A stretch of 64,000 nucleotides of DNA from Pyrinomonadaceae bacterium (lineage in GTDB: Bacteria; Acidobacteriota; Blastocatellia; Pyrinomonadales; Pyrinomonadaceae). Made by a program: the position numbers and the translations under genes. The first letter of the stretch is position 1; the number at the start of each line of letters is the position of its first letter. The notes beneath the pieces are model-generated. The model saw nothing but the letters and a program-made list of their open reading frames with translations. It made no database searches and was not told the DNA's origin. Positions 52,839 through 62,775 of the stretch are shown here, in pieces. The DNA is taken from contig JABDKD010000214.1 in assembly GCA_013003215.1 (NCBI GenBank), positions 1 to 64,000 on the forward strand, read 5' to 3'.

Positions 52839-54149
52839 ATGAAAAGAAGTCGCATTATATTTTTTATGATTTTCGTCCTGATGTCGTCGATTGTCGCCTG
52901 CGGGCAAGACGATCCTAAAACCGAGTTGGGAACGAAAGGGGCTAAGACCGGTTCGTCCCAATGCAAACCCATCAATATGGGTAAAGCGAACGCAGACGAG
53001 CAGAAACCCGCATTTCCGAACCAGACACGTGTCTGCGAGGTGGAATCAAAATCAGCCTATGAAGTGACCGTGATCGCCAAGGGACTCGAAAGACCGTGGG
53101 CCGTCGAGCCTCTTCCGAATGGAGGTTTCCTGATTACGGAAAAAACCGGCCAGCTGCGAATAGTCTCCGCGAAAGGCGAAGTCGGGGAGCCCCTGAGAGG
53201 TGTATTGCCCGTTGGTCAAGGCGGTGTAACAGAAGCCAGCCGTGAGGGCGGACTCCCACCCATAACGGCGCGGGGTCAGGGCGGTCTTTTGGATGTTGCG
53301 CTCAGCCCTGACTTCAAGAACGACTACACGATCTTCTGGAGTTTTTCCGAACGGCGAGAAGGAGGAAGCGGAACCAGCGTCGCGCGCGGGGTTCTCTCAG
53401 AAGACCGCACATCTCTCGAAAATGTGCGTGTAATTTTTCGTGCCTTACCAACTGACTCCAACGGACTCCACTTCGGATCGCGACTCGCTTTTGACCCGGA
53501 CGGTAAACTCTTCATCACAACCGGTGACCGGTTTGACCGAAGAAACAGGCCGAAAGTTCAGAAGTTCGACAATCACCTCGGAAAAGTGCTTCGCATCAAT
53601 CCTGACGGGACGGTTCCTGAGGACAATCCGTTTACTAATAAGAATGGGGCAAAACCGGAGATATGGGATCTCGGCCACCGAAACATTCAGTCTGCCGCGA
53701 TCGACGAAAAAGGGCGTCTTTGGACGGTAGAGCACGGTGCACGGGGCGGGGATGAACTCAACCTGATCGAGAAGGGAAAGAATTATGGTTGGCCCGTCGT
53801 GACATATGGCCAGGAGTACTCAGGCAGTCCCATACCGGGAGCGGTGACTCAAAAAGAGGGCTATGTTCAGCCCGTTTACTACTGGGATCCCGTGATTGCA
53901 CCTTCGGGAATGGAAGTTTATGAGGGCGACGCTTTCCCGGAATGGAAGGGAAACATCTTCATTGGCGGCCTGGCTTCGCAAAGACTTGTCCGGCTTGTAA
54001 TTGAAAATGACCGTGTGGTCGGAGAAGAACATTTGCTGAGAGAAAGGCGGGCCAGGATTCGCGATGTGCGGGAGGGCCCCGACGGAGCACTTTATGTAGT
54101 TACGGATGCGCGAAACGGCGAGTTACTAAAGATCTCGCCAAGGAAATAG
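52839..54149 (+). CDS. PQQ-dependent sugar dehydrogenase-like lipoprotein
   Basis: A 436-residue protein with a lipoprotein signal (MKRSRIIFFMIFVLMSSIVAC). The propeller is of the soluble glucose/aldose sugar dehydrogenase type: GLERPWAVEPLPNGGFLITEKTGQLRI, GGLLDVALSPDF, LHFGSRLAFDPDGKLFITTGDR (catalytic His in the equivalent site), LGKVLRINPDGTVPEDNPF, WDLGHRNIQSAAID and WTVEHGARGGDELN. It probably oxidises sugars with PQQ in the periplasm. It is alone in its unit. Related propellers of unknown substrate exist, so the substrate is open. Confidence 0.85.
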   Translation: MKRSRIIFFMIFVLMSSIVACGQDDPKTELGTKGAKTGSSQCKPINMGKANADEQKPAFPNQTRVCEVESKSAYEVTVIAKGLERPWAVEPLPNGGFLITEKTGQLRIVSAKGEVGEPLRGVLPVGQGGVTEASREGGLPPITARGQGGLLDVALSPDFKNDYTIFWSFSERREGGSGTSVARGVLSEDRTSLENVRVIFRALPTDSNGLHFGSRLAFDPDGKLFITTGDRFDRRNRPKVQKFDNHLGKVLRINPDGTVPEDNPFTNKNGAKPEIWDLGHRNIQSAAIDEKGRLWTVEHGARGGDELNLIEKGKNYGWPVVTYGQEYSGSPIPGAVTQKEGYVQPVYYWDPVIAPSGMEVYEGDAFPEWKGNIFIGGLASQRLVRLVIENDRVVGEEHLLRERRARIRDVREGPDGALYVVTDARNGELLKISPRK

Positions 54150-54274
54150 ATCGAAACGCGGCTTTGCGGGCCCTAAAACCGAAAAACAAAGATCGATTCG
54201 ACAGGGCTTATTCGGCGGTTTCTTGCAATACGGGATAAAAGCCGGTTGTCGAATATTTCGAACACATTTGTATG

Positions 54275-54781
54275 CTACTTCGAGCGCCGCCAACGGGCCC
54301 ATCTTGGCTGGAAGAACATATAAATACCGGTTAGCCAGAGCGCCAGCAAACAAATACCTGCCGGTAGGAATAGCCAGAGCTTCACATAGTCGTGGAAGAA
54401 GGAACCATCGTGGATAGACTCGATTATATCCGAACGACGGTATGCTGACTGCAGGACTTCCCCGTTACTTAGATCGATCTGGATTTCCCAGTCATTTTCA
54501 GCCCGTACCTTCACCATTCCCTTAGAAGGACGAACATCGAGACGGTTAACATCGTCCCATGTCTCGATCTTTGCTTCGGGAACTGTTTTGGCGGATTCGA
54601 GGATCTTTTGAAGAGAAATTTCCGGGGATTTACCGCTGCCTTTTACCTCTGCGGGCTGGATCCAAGCAACCTGCTTCTTCACCTGAAGGAGCAGGCCGCT
54701 GGCAATGATCACAATGATGGGTACGGCGACAATTATCGACACCCAGCTATGGATCTTTCGGTTTAGCAGGTTAAACTTCAA
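54275..54781 (-). CDS. PepSY-domain membrane protein
   Basis: A 168-residue protein with an N-terminal helix (WVSIIVAVPIIVIIASGLLLQV), a periplasmic region of about 85 residues, and a C-terminal helix (LWLFLPAGICLLALWLTGIYMFF). The HSWVSI start and SIHDGSFFHDYVKLWLFLPAG block resemble the PepSY-TM group, here with a single PepSY unit (KIETWDDVNRLDVRPSKGMVKVRAENDWEIQIDLSNGEV). Members are found next to iron or protease genes. Close to the sortilin-like gene upstream on the same strand (gap 29 bases). Confidence 0.75.
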   Translation of the reverse strand: MKFNLLNRKIHSWVSIIVAVPIIVIIASGLLLQVKKQVAWIQPAEVKGSGKSPEISLQKILESAKTVPEAKIETWDDVNRLDVRPSKGMVKVRAENDWEIQIDLSNGEVLQSAYRRSDIIESIHDGSFFHDYVKLWLFLPAGICLLALWLTGIYMFFQPRWARWRRSK

Positions 54782-54810
54782 CTTCGGTTAAACGCTCCAG
54801 AATCCAATAC

Positions 54811-57800
54811 TTAATCCTTCCAGATTCCACCGATGCCCGCCTGCCAAAGCGATCTGTTAAACGCCGGTATGTCTTTGCCGTTGATCTCATCTGCACGAGA
54901 CTTCAAAGCAGCCCATTCCCGATCCATCTCGGCCTTCAGATCGACAGATGACTTGTTGACCCTTGGGATCTCACTCTCTGTCTGGTTTACAAGGAACATG
55001 TAATTCGCGGAGAACTTGTTCTGGAAGTTCTCGACATCGTCATAGGCTTTCGTCTTGCGCTCGACCATGTCTTCATCCCATGCCTGCATCTTCTTCAAAA
55101 GCGCTTCGCCTTGCGTTTTGACAGACGCGAACTTGCCATCGCTCGAGATCGATTTGAGCAGGGCCTTTAGTTGCTTTTGTTTCGCATGCATCGAGTTGAT
55201 CATGTTATGCATTGTGGTGACCTTCGCCTCCATGTCGCTCATGATCTCGTCAAATTCCTTATACTCCGCGGCCGTCGTGGGATAGCGAGGGTTGGGGAGA
55301 ATCGAGGCCTGTGTGGATACCGTCTGTCCGTTATGCATCAACGTATACGTATACATACCCGGTGATGCTTTGTGTCCGCGGTAGCTCGCCTCGATATACA
55401 CATTAGGGACACCGGGGACGATGTCGTGGCGCATATCCCAGACAAACCTGTTAAGTCCATTTGATTTCGGCAAGCGCGGTGACGGCGGAGGCCCGCCTGC
55501 CCAACGCCTGTACGAAGGATCTCCTTTCGAGGAAATCTTCCTCACGATTGAACCCCGTGCATCTTTAATCTCGAGGGTGACCTCATCACCCTTTTTTGTT
55601 TCAGGCAGCTTGTAATAAAGGACAACACCATTTGCCGGGTTAACACCTTGATACGTGCTTGTACCGTCAAAATTCGGGTTTGATGAATTCAGCTGGCTAA
55701 ACCCGTTTTCAAGCATGGCATCTGAAGGCTTAAAGACATGGAACGCCGGGTTCCTCGAATTGTACTGACGCAAAACACTCAGGTCGTCAAGGATCCAGAA
55801 CGAACGTCCTGAAGTCGCAGCGATCAGGTTTCCTTTGTGAACACGCAGGTCTAAAAGCGGCGTGATCGGAAGATTCAGCTGGAATGGTTCCCAGTTCCTT
55901 CCGTCATCCCAGGACATGAACATACCGATCTCTGTTCCCGCGAAGAGCATGCCTTTCCGAACTTCGTCTTCGCGAACTACCCTAGTAAAGGCATTGTTTG
56001 GAATTCCGTTATCGATCTTTGTCCAACTGGCGCCGTAATCCGTCGTCTTGTAGAGTCCAGGACGATGGTCATTAAACTTGTACCTCGTCGTCGCGATGTA
56101 AACCGTGCCTTTGTCATGCGGCGAGATCTCGATAGCGTTGACAAGACATTCCGCAAGGCCCCGGGGCGTTACGTTCGTCCAGTTCTTGCCGCCGTCTCGA
56201 GTCAGATGAACAAGTCCATCATCGCTGCCAACCCAAATAACACCTTTTTCATGCTGCGATTCCGCGACATAGGCAATGGTTCCGTAGTTCTCGGCCCCTA
56301 CTGCCTCGTTGGTATAGGGCCCGCCGCCCTTACCCTGCTTTTCCTTTTCATTCCGCGTCAGGTCAGGCGAGACCTCGGTCCAGGTCTTACCCATGTCCGT
56401 GGTTTTCAGTAGATACTGCGCGGCGTGATAGTACGTATTTGGTTCGTGCCGGCTCCAGATTATGGGTGCGTTCCAGTTGTACCTGTACTTAAGATCCTTT
56501 GCATCCATACCGAGCGCCTGGAACGGATGAGACATGATCTTGGTGCCGGCATTTGCCTTCGTATCCAGCACCTCAATTGTCCCTTGATAACTACCGCCAA
56601 GAACATATCGCGGATTATCGGGATCAAACGCAAGGAACGCGCTTTCGCCGCCCGCAGATGCCGACCAACTATTGGTAGTTATTGCAAAACCACCAACCTC
56701 ACGGCTCGCGATCTTGACCGAAGTATTATCTTGCTGACCGCCATAAATGTTGTAGGGATCGAGGTTATCGACATTAATGCGGTAGATCTGCGCAGTCGGC
56801 ATCGTGGATTGTGTGGTCCAGGTCATTCCTCGGTTAAACGTGATCGCCGCACCGCCGTCATTGGCGATCACCATGTTCTTGGGGTTTTTCGGATTGATCC
56901 AAAGGTCGTGAAAGTCCCCATGGGTTCCCGTAATACGTTCCCACGTTTTTCCACCGTCTTTCGATCGGAGGGCCGGCGCGCTCAACACATAGACCATGTT
57001 TTCGTCTTTAGGATCGACAAAGACTTCGATGTAATACCAGGCGCGTTGTGTTAGTCGGTTATCACCCGATGCCTTCGACCAGTTCTCCCCGCCATTGTTG
57101 GAAACGAACAAACCGCCGAGGTCCTTTTGAGTATCGCTTTCGATCAGGGCATAGACTTTCTGAGGATTCGAAGGACTTGCGGCAATCGCCATTTTACCCA
57201 TTTCTTTCGGGAGACCTTTTGAGAGTGGCTTCCATGTGTCACCTCCGTCGATGGACTTGTAGAGCCCGCTTCCCGATCCACCGCTTATGACTTTCCAGGG
57301 CAATCTTTGATGCTCCCACATCGCTGCGTAGATAACCCTGGAGTTCGTGGCATCCATAGAAAGCTCAACACCACCAGTTCTGTCATTGACGTAGAGAACG
57401 TTTTTCCATGTCTTACCGCCGTCCGTCGTTTTGAAGATTCCCCTTTCCTTTGAGCGGCTGTACAGCGCTCCCTGGGCTCCTACGATTGCCGTATTCGGAT
57501 CATCCGGATGGATAAGAATCCTTGAAATATGCTGGGTCGCTGTCAGCCCCATGTGTTTCCAGGTCTTTCCGGCATTTGTTGATTTATAGACACCGTCGCC
57601 GTGATGTGTCATCACACCCCTGGGTGCGTGCTCACCCATTCCTACATAAACGACATTTGTGTCACTCGGCGCAACCGCAACCGCCCCCACTGAGCCGGTT
57701 TTGAAGTACCCGTCTGAGATGTTCTGCCAACTCACTCCAATGTCTGTAGTCTTCCAAAGACCGCCTCCTGTGGTACCCATGTAATAGGTCTTTATGTCGC

Positions 57801-57975
57801 CCGGCACACCGGTCGCCGCGACGGAGCGTCCCCCTCGAAACGGCCCTATAGAACGCCATTTCATCGGTTTGAAGAAGCCCGGTTTCTCTTTGGATTCTGA
57901 ACTTGAATTCTGTGCAGAGAGTGAGATCGCACTTAAACACACGACCAGAAGAAGAAGCAGCAATTTTTTCGACAT
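54811..57975 (-). CDS. Large exported sortilin/VPS10-like beta-propeller protein
   Basis: A 1054-residue protein from the ATG at 57975 (GAGG eight bases before; a longer frame adds 28 unlike residues). Signal [22 protein letters not shown]. The body is built of repeated WT-type blades such as [57 protein letters not shown] and [18 protein letters not shown], typical of VPS10/sortilin and BNR-like propellers. The last 300 residues hold a FlgD-like beta domain ([21 protein letters not shown]) and a helical tail. Binding of peptides or glycans is likely; no enzyme motif was found. Confidence 0.82.
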   Translation of the reverse strand: MSKKLLLLLLVVCLSAISLSAQNSSSESKEKPGFFKPMKWRSIGPFRGGRSVAATGVPGDIKTYYMGTTGGGLWKTTDIGVSWQNISDGYFKTGSVGAVAVAPSDTNVVYVGMGEHAPRGVMTHHGDGVYKSTNAGKTWKHMGLTATQHISRILIHPDDPNTAIVGAQGALYSRSKERGIFKTTDGGKTWKNVLYVNDRTGGVELSMDATNSRVIYAAMWEHQRLPWKVISGGSGSGLYKSIDGGDTWKPLSKGLPKEMGKMAIAASPSNPQKVYALIESDTQKDLGGLFVSNNGGENWSKASGDNRLTQRAWYYIEVFVDPKDENMVYVLSAPALRSKDGGKTWERITGTHGDFHDLWINPKNPKNMVIANDGGAAITFNRGMTWTTQSTMPTAQIYRINVDNLDPYNIYGGQQDNTSVKIASREVGGFAITTNSWSASAGGESAFLAFDPDNPRYVLGGSYQGTIEVLDTKANAGTKIMSHPFQALGMDAKDLKYRYNWNAPIIWSRHEPNTYYHAAQYLLKTTDMGKTWTEVSPDLTRNEKEKQGKGGGPYTNEAVGAENYGTIAYVAESQHEKGVIWVGSDDGLVHLTRDGGKNWTNVTPRGLAECLVNAIEISPHDKGTVYIATTRYKFNDHRPGLYKTTDYGASWTKIDNGIPNNAFTRVVREDEVRKGMLFAGTEIGMFMSWDDGRNWEPFQLNLPITPLLDLRVHKGNLIAATSGRSFWILDDLSVLRQYNSRNPAFHVFKPSDAMLENGFSQLNSSNPNFDGTSTYQGVNPANGVVLYYKLPETKKGDEVTLEIKDARGSIVRKISSKGDPSYRRWAGGPPPSPRLPKSNGLNRFVWDMRHDIVPGVPNVYIEASYRGHKASPGMYTYTLMHNGQTVSTQASILPNPRYPTTAAEYKEFDEIMSDMEAKVTTMHNMINSMHAKQKQLKALLKSISSDGKFASVKTQGEALLKKMQAWDEDMVERKTKAYDDVENFQNKFSANYMFLVNQTESEIPRVNKSSVDLKAEMDREWAALKSRADEINGKDIPAFNRSLWQAGIGGIWKD

Positions 57976-58075
57976 ACGGAAGTCCTCAACATTCGCCCGG
58001 AATTCCCGGGTCTTTGTGATACTCGGAGTTTGGAAGTAACCCAATACTCGTTTACGCACGAATCGGTTTCGGATT

Positions 58076-58438
58076 AGTCCAATACCCTCAACTAATAGAA
58101 ATGGGAATTTTTCGAATAAGGTGAATTATAGTTTGCTATTGAGATTTCTACAAAGTTTGGCGGAAAGTCATCAAATTCATACGGGAATTTCATTTTCAAA
58201 GTGGAGATAAGTCTCCCAGCTCGTTTGGTTTGACATTCCCAGCGCAACTTCAAAACGCTTACGCACTGAAGGGGTCCGGCCTTTACGTTTCTAGAAGCCA
58301 GTTTCGCGATATAAACAGGGTTTCTGAGTGAATCTAAATCAAAAGTACTCTTGACGATCTTATTGGCAGAACACGTTACATCCGTATTAAAACCAGTACG
58401 AGCTCTATTGATTTCGCCTTAAATTCTGATTATATTTT
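58076..58438. other. Intergenic region upstream of the ZIP-like gene
   Basis: 363 bases between the sortilin-like gene and the structured leader. AT-rich and without a frame I can support; promoters for both divergent genes must lie here. Confidence 0.4.
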
Positions 58439-58515
58439 CGGCGACACATTCTGTTCAATTTTTCGGCACCTCGGCGAATAGGAATGCGGAAAGCCACGAA
58501 CTGTCGCCGCATTTT
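58439..58515 (+). promoter_or_regulatory. Structured leader, cobalamin-riboswitch-like core fragment
   Basis: CGGCGACA (58439) pairs with TGTCGCCG (58502), followed by CATTTTTG. Between them GAATAGGAATGCGG, AAAGCCACG and AACTGTCGCCGCA recall the core of cobalamin aptamers (AATAGGGAA..CGGTGAAA..ACTGTCCCCGCAAC). The GGTG and the B12-box are missing before the ATG at 58541, so a full aptamer cannot be called. It may be a decayed or minimal relative, or a different leader. Confidence 0.35.
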
Positions 58516-58540
58516 TGCCCGTCAAGCTATTTAAGTATCA

Positions 58541-59869
58541 ATGGACACAGCATTTCAAGCGTTCGGTTGGGGAGTCGTTAGCGCGATCTCACTGCCTTTG
58601 GGTGCACTGCTTGGAGTTGTCCTTCGTCCCGGCCGAAAAATTAATTCTGCGTTTATGGCGTTCGGTGCCGGAGCCCTGCTATTCGCCCTCACCATCGAGC
58701 TGTTCGGCGAGTCGATCCACGCGTCTTCCGGTTCCGGTATCGGCATTTTGCTCGCAATGATGATCGGCGCAGTTGTCGGTGGCCTGCTATTTGACGCGTT
58801 AAATCATTTGCTTAACTCAAAGGGAGCATTCGCACGCTCACTTTCAACGGCCCGCAGATATATTCTCTCCCTCAAGAGATCTAAAACCGAGCGCCTTGTT
58901 AGGCAGTTGAGCAAAATCGAACTTCTTGCGTCAATCCCGCCGGAAGCGATAGCCGAACTCATTCCCAGTTTGACCCTTGAAGCGTATCGCGCCGGCGACA
59001 TTATCTTTCGGCAAGGCGAACCCGGGGACGCATTGTATTTCGTCGCATCAGGGTCAATATCGATTTCCGCATTTAGAAACGGAGAATCACACGAAGTTGC
59101 CCGTATGGGAGAGAACGATGTTTTTGGCGAGATAGCGCTGTTTTCAAACGTGCCGCGAACCGCGACGGCCCGTTGCCTTGAAGACACACAGGTCTATCGA
59201 CTCGCCCACTGGGAATTCGTTCGGCTAATGGAGACAGAACCGGATCTAAAAAACAAATTCGCCCACCTCGCCAAGCAGCGGGTTGACGATTTACATGAGA
59301 AGATTCAATCCAAGGGATCCCTGGAGTGGTCCGAAGCTGTTCAGGAGAGACTGAACAAACTGAGACTACCGGTCAGCGACGAGTATATTCAAAGCGAGAC
59401 CGAAAAAGTTTTGACAAAGGGTCACGGTGCCGCATTCGCAATCTGGCTTGGTATTTTGATAGACGCAATACCCGAGTCCCTTGTAATCGGAATGCTCACA
59501 AAAAGCGCCGCGGGCATTAGTTTCTCGCTTATCGCCGGTGTCTTTCTTGCAAACTTTCCCGAGGCGATGTCCAGCTCCAAAACAATGAGCGACGGTGGAA
59601 TGAACACCCGCCGTATCATTCTAATGTGGTCTTCACTGATGCTCATTACAGGCATCGGAGCCCTTTTTGGAGCGGCGCTGTTTCCAGCCGACCCTCAAGG
59701 TGAGGTCGCTTTTTTGGTCGCCGGCATTCGAGGGGTTGCCGCAGGCGCGATGCTTACAATGATCGCTGAAACTATGCTCCCGGAAGCATTTGACCAGGGA
59801 GGAGCGATAGTTGGAATGTCGACACTCTTCGGTTTCCTTACCGCGCTTGCCGTTAAGATACTTGTATAG
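58541..59869 (+). CDS. ZIP-like metal transporter with inserted cyclic-nucleotide-binding domain
   Basis: A 442-residue membrane protein. Three N-terminal helices (GWGVVSAISLPLGALLGVVL; AFGAGALLFALTIELFG; GIGILLAMMIGAVVGGLLF) lead to a cytoplasmic cyclic-nucleotide-binding domain at about 130-250, with phosphate cassette FGEIALFSNVPRTATA (from Phe195). A helical linker follows, then about five helices with AAFAIWLGILIDAIPESLVIGML and AGVFLANFPEAMSSS, resembling the ZIP HNxPEG and related motifs but with Asp for His. Such proteins move divalent metals; here the cassette suggests gating or sensing of cAMP/cGMP. The leader at 58439 may control it. Confidence 0.75.
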   Translation: MDTAFQAFGWGVVSAISLPLGALLGVVLRPGRKINSAFMAFGAGALLFALTIELFGESIHASSGSGIGILLAMMIGAVVGGLLFDALNHLLNSKGAFARSLSTARRYILSLKRSKTERLVRQLSKIELLASIPPEAIAELIPSLTLEAYRAGDIIFRQGEPGDALYFVASGSISISAFRNGESHEVARMGENDVFGEIALFSNVPRTATARCLEDTQVYRLAHWEFVRLMETEPDLKNKFAHLAKQRVDDLHEKIQSKGSLEWSEAVQERLNKLRLPVSDEYIQSETEKVLTKGHGAAFAIWLGILIDAIPESLVIGMLTKSAAGISFSLIAGVFLANFPEAMSSSKTMSDGGMNTRRIILMWSSLMLITGIGALFGAALFPADPQGEVAFLVAGIRGVAAGAMLTMIAETMLPEAFDQGGAIVGMSTLFGFLTALAVKILV

Positions 59870-60054
59870 CGAACGTCCAGACGAAGATTCCCGAAAAGAA
59901 TCCAAATGGCCGGATGCGACCCGAGAATCCTTTTTTTGACCCGCGTTTTTTGGCACAAATCGAATCGAGCCGGCCCCAAAAAACTTGTTTCTGAATTCGA
60001 CAATGGATTACTCTAGATGCTCGTCGCTGACTTAAAGCAAAACCCTGTGGGCTA
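59870..60054. other. Intergenic region before the secreted paralogue
   Basis: 185 bases without a gene recognised. A T-run (CCTTTTTTTGACC) is present near 59930 but no clear stem precedes it. Confidence 0.4.
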
Positions 60055-61008
60055 ATGATCATGTATCGAAGTAGATTGCTCATATATATCTGTATTGTTT
60101 TCGCCGCTGCTGCTGCTGCCGGAATCGCGCAGACCCCGCAACCTACACCGACCCCATTCGGTCAGAACGAAACTCCACTCGAAAAAATCCGTCGTCAAGA
60201 TAGGGAGCATCAACGCCTTCAACAGGAGGTCTATAACAATCTCTACGGACAGGATGCCCTTGGCAATTCCTCGCGATTCACCAAATTGTGGCGGGCAAAA
60301 ATGGTCGAACTCTACCGTGAGCCCGGAAAAAAAGAGACCAGGATGCTGGCGCCTGAAAACCGTTACACCTCGCGGTATTCCGAATTTTTGAAAAATGATG
60401 ACGCCGGGATCTTTAGGCTGATCCCTGATCAGGGCTGTGACCAAAAAGGAAGTGTGAGTGCGGCGCCCAAGTGCCTCAAATACAATTTCCCCGGGGCCGG
60501 GTCCTCGTATTCATTTCGGCTTGGCAGTTACCGGCTGCGTAGACTTGCTGACATCTCCTATTTTAGGACGACCATTCTGACTCGCGGAGTTTTGAGCGGA
60601 GCGATTTTTGTAGCACTCGGCGATATACCGGTCGAGGCGGTTACCCTCGAAACACGGGGTATTTCGTTTCTTTCCGAATACAAACCGGCGAAGACTGCAG
60701 AAAAGGCACTCGAAGCAGCAAAGAGGTTTGCGAAAGGAGTTAAAAACGGCGGTTTCGTTTATGGACGTGGAGTTTACGCGACCCCAAACACCACATTTGC
60801 GATGCGTTTGATCGCATACCGCGGAAAGTACCTGCGTGTCGAAGATGGCGTCAAGTACAACGAACTCGATTTTGATAAAAGGCGCGACATAATAGTTACC
60901 TTTCGGGTTTTGGATGTCGACCGGGACGGAACGGCGACGATCGTCTGGAAGATCCTGCGTGAATCAAAAGCGCCCAAAATTAAAATGCCGCGTCCAAAGT
61001 CTAAATAG
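60055..61008 (+). CDS. Secreted protein of unknown family (paralogue of the gene at 18.1 kb)
   Basis: A 317-residue protein with a signal peptide (MYRSRLLIYICIVFAAAAAAGIAQ) followed by TPQPTPTP, like its paralogue. Shared blocks: a FLKNDDAGIFRLIPDQGC core, GAGSSYSFRLGSYRLRRLAD, GDIPVEAVTLETRG, GGFVYGRGV, RLIAYRG and NELDFDKRRDIIVTFRV. The two conserved cysteines (DQGC, PKC) are kept. No known domain. Convergent with the EptA-like gene, 11 bases apart. Surface or periplasmic, role unknown. Confidence 0.75.
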   Translation: MIMYRSRLLIYICIVFAAAAAAGIAQTPQPTPTPFGQNETPLEKIRRQDREHQRLQQEVYNNLYGQDALGNSSRFTKLWRAKMVELYREPGKKETRMLAPENRYTSRYSEFLKNDDAGIFRLIPDQGCDQKGSVSAAPKCLKYNFPGAGSSYSFRLGSYRLRRLADISYFRTTILTRGVLSGAIFVALGDIPVEAVTLETRGISFLSEYKPAKTAEKALEAAKRFAKGVKNGGFVYGRGVYATPNTTFAMRLIAYRGKYLRVEDGVKYNELDFDKRRDIIVTFRVLDVDRDGTATIVWKILRESKAPKIKMPRPKSK

Positions 61009-61019
61009 GATTTTGCAGT

Positions 61020-62675
61020 CTATTCAGACTCTTCCCCATCAAACACCAGCCGCTTCCCGGCATTCTTATCGTACAAATCTCCTACGTAATAGGTTCGTGT
61101 AGTTGAGTTAGTGGCCTTTGCCTTCAGGAGCGAAAGCGCATAGTCGTATTTCCGTTGTGATTTCGGGTACCCCAAAAGGTCCAGGACGGTGGCAAAAATG
61201 TTGGAATGCGAGGCGCGGTACGAAACATCGGCAACGGGAAGTTTGTTCCTGGCCGCGATTAAGAGAAGGGGCACCGTAGCTTCCGCTTTTGTGGGCCCGC
61301 AGTGGGTGGACTTCATAACCGAATCATCAAAATTTCGACCGTGATCCGATGTGTAAAGATAGATCGTGTTAGGGTCCGGGCCGCTTGCATCCAGCAATTC
61401 CCCAAAGAAAGAATCCGAATTGTACTTCAATGCCCTATCGTATTTCTCAATCTCAGAGTCTCCGCCAGTTTCGTATGAATGTATATGAGACTGATGAAGC
61501 CCGTATTTGGTTATAAAGATAAAGTTACCGGTTGAAGTCGAAACGATCTTCTTGATGCGTCGCGCGATTTCTCTGTCGATGTCTTTCACGTGGCCCGCAG
61601 CCGACTTCAGTTCGTTATATCCGGTCCAGGAGCCGTAGTCTCTGACATCGCGCGGCTTCCCATTCCAGAATGTGTTTGCCTGGCCGTCAAGGTAATGAAC
61701 CCTGAATCCCGATGCCCTTGCAAACTGGAAAAGCGTGGGCTGCCTGAGTGTCTTGTATTCAAGGTCGGGCAAGACCCGGACGCCGGTTAGTAACAACGCG
61801 TTGGATGTTACGCTGCAGGTCGTGCCGGAGACAGCAATTCCCCAGTTTCGCAGGTAACCGTCCTGCGAAAGACCATCCAGCGCTCCGGTCGTCGGTTTCT
61901 TGTAACCATTAATGCTTAGATGATCGGCGCGCACCGACTCGTCCACGATCAGTACGACGTTTTTCTCCGGTTCGTTTGGAACAGGCCGCGGAAGATCGCG
62001 CTCTGCTCCGTAGTAGCGATTCCTCGGCGGTTCGTTGTAGGTCCCGATTGACCAAACGACCGGAATACTGACAAGCGTTCTCAATCCACTGCTAAATGAA
62101 TGTACGTAGAAAGTATTGCTGGTGAAATATGTTGAAACGAGGTTAAACGTAATAAGGAGAAGGGACACCGCAACCAATCTCAACATGGCAGATTTCAAAC
62201 GGGCATTGGAACTGAACACGGCAACGGCAAAATAAATGACCGGAATCAAAGAAAGAAAGCTGAAGTAAGACTTAACGGAGTTTGCAATGACCCCGCTATT
62301 GACTGCGAACATTGCGATTTCCAAATCGTTTCGCGTGGCGAATCCGCCAAGGGCGCTGTAGTACCCGAACTGGGTAAATGTAACTACAGCAAAAACAACC
62401 AGATACAAGATCTTGTAGAAAATTCCGGATGAAAGTGCGGAGTGCACGAAGAGGCCGAAAATCGCGATTGCAGCAGCTGACAGCGCAAGCGATACGGCAA
62501 AGCGGGTGACATTTCCCGATTCGAAATGCCGATATAGGACACCGAAACCCGACCTCGTGCGTGGCAAAAAAATGAGCTCAAACACTACGAGTGAAACGGT
62601 GACCGCTACAGTCTGAACTATCAGACCAAGCCTGAATGGCCTGTTTTCGTGTTGCTCGGTTCCTGAATTCTCCAT
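61020..62675 (-). CDS. Membrane-bound EptA/sulfatase-like phosphotransferase
   Basis: A 551-residue protein with five N-terminal membrane helices over about 190 residues, then a sulfatase-fold domain: NVVLIVDESVRADHLS (metal-binding Asp/Glu region), VSGTTCSVTSNALLLTG with the catalytic threonine equivalent, YGLHQSHIHSYE, and YLYTSDHGRNFDD with metal-binding Asp-His. This is the layout of lipid A phosphoethanolamine transferases and related opgE/CptA enzymes. It may add phosphoethanolamine or another headgroup to lipid A or surface glycan. Sits convergent with the secreted paralogue. Acceptor unknown. Confidence 0.82.
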   Translation of the reverse strand: MENSGTEQHENRPFRLGLIVQTVAVTVSLVVFELIFLPRTRSGFGVLYRHFESGNVTRFAVSLALSAAAIAIFGLFVHSALSSGIFYKILYLVVFAVVTFTQFGYYSALGGFATRNDLEIAMFAVNSGVIANSVKSYFSFLSLIPVIYFAVAVFSSNARLKSAMLRLVAVSLLLITFNLVSTYFTSNTFYVHSFSSGLRTLVSIPVVWSIGTYNEPPRNRYYGAERDLPRPVPNEPEKNVVLIVDESVRADHLSINGYKKPTTGALDGLSQDGYLRNWGIAVSGTTCSVTSNALLLTGVRVLPDLEYKTLRQPTLFQFARASGFRVHYLDGQANTFWNGKPRDVRDYGSWTGYNELKSAAGHVKDIDREIARRIKKIVSTSTGNFIFITKYGLHQSHIHSYETGGDSEIEKYDRALKYNSDSFFGELLDASGPDPNTIYLYTSDHGRNFDDSVMKSTHCGPTKAEATVPLLLIAARNKLPVADVSYRASHSNIFATVLDLLGYPKSQRKYDYALSLLKAKATNSTTRTYYVGDLYDKNAGKRLVFDGEESE

Positions 62676-62714
62676 TCCGATAGTCCAGATATTACATCAC
62701 GCCGCTGTCCCTTA

Positions 62715-62746
62715 GAAAAAAATAGCCGGGTAATCACCCGGCTATT
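62715..62746 (-). terminator. Terminator of the M16-type gene
   Basis: AATAGCCGGGT-N4-ACCCGGCTATT, an 11-base perfect stem, followed on the minus strand by TTTTTC. It lies 29 bases after the gene stop. Confidence 0.92.
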
Positions 62747-62775
62747 GCTAAATTCAATTATCAGACTTCCGACTG

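Noticed and set aside
58439-58515. c-di-GMP (GEMM) riboswitch
   Set aside because: GCGGAAAGCC recalls part of GEMM, but the P2 hairpin with GAAA and the second stem are absent; the cobalamin-like reading fits better.
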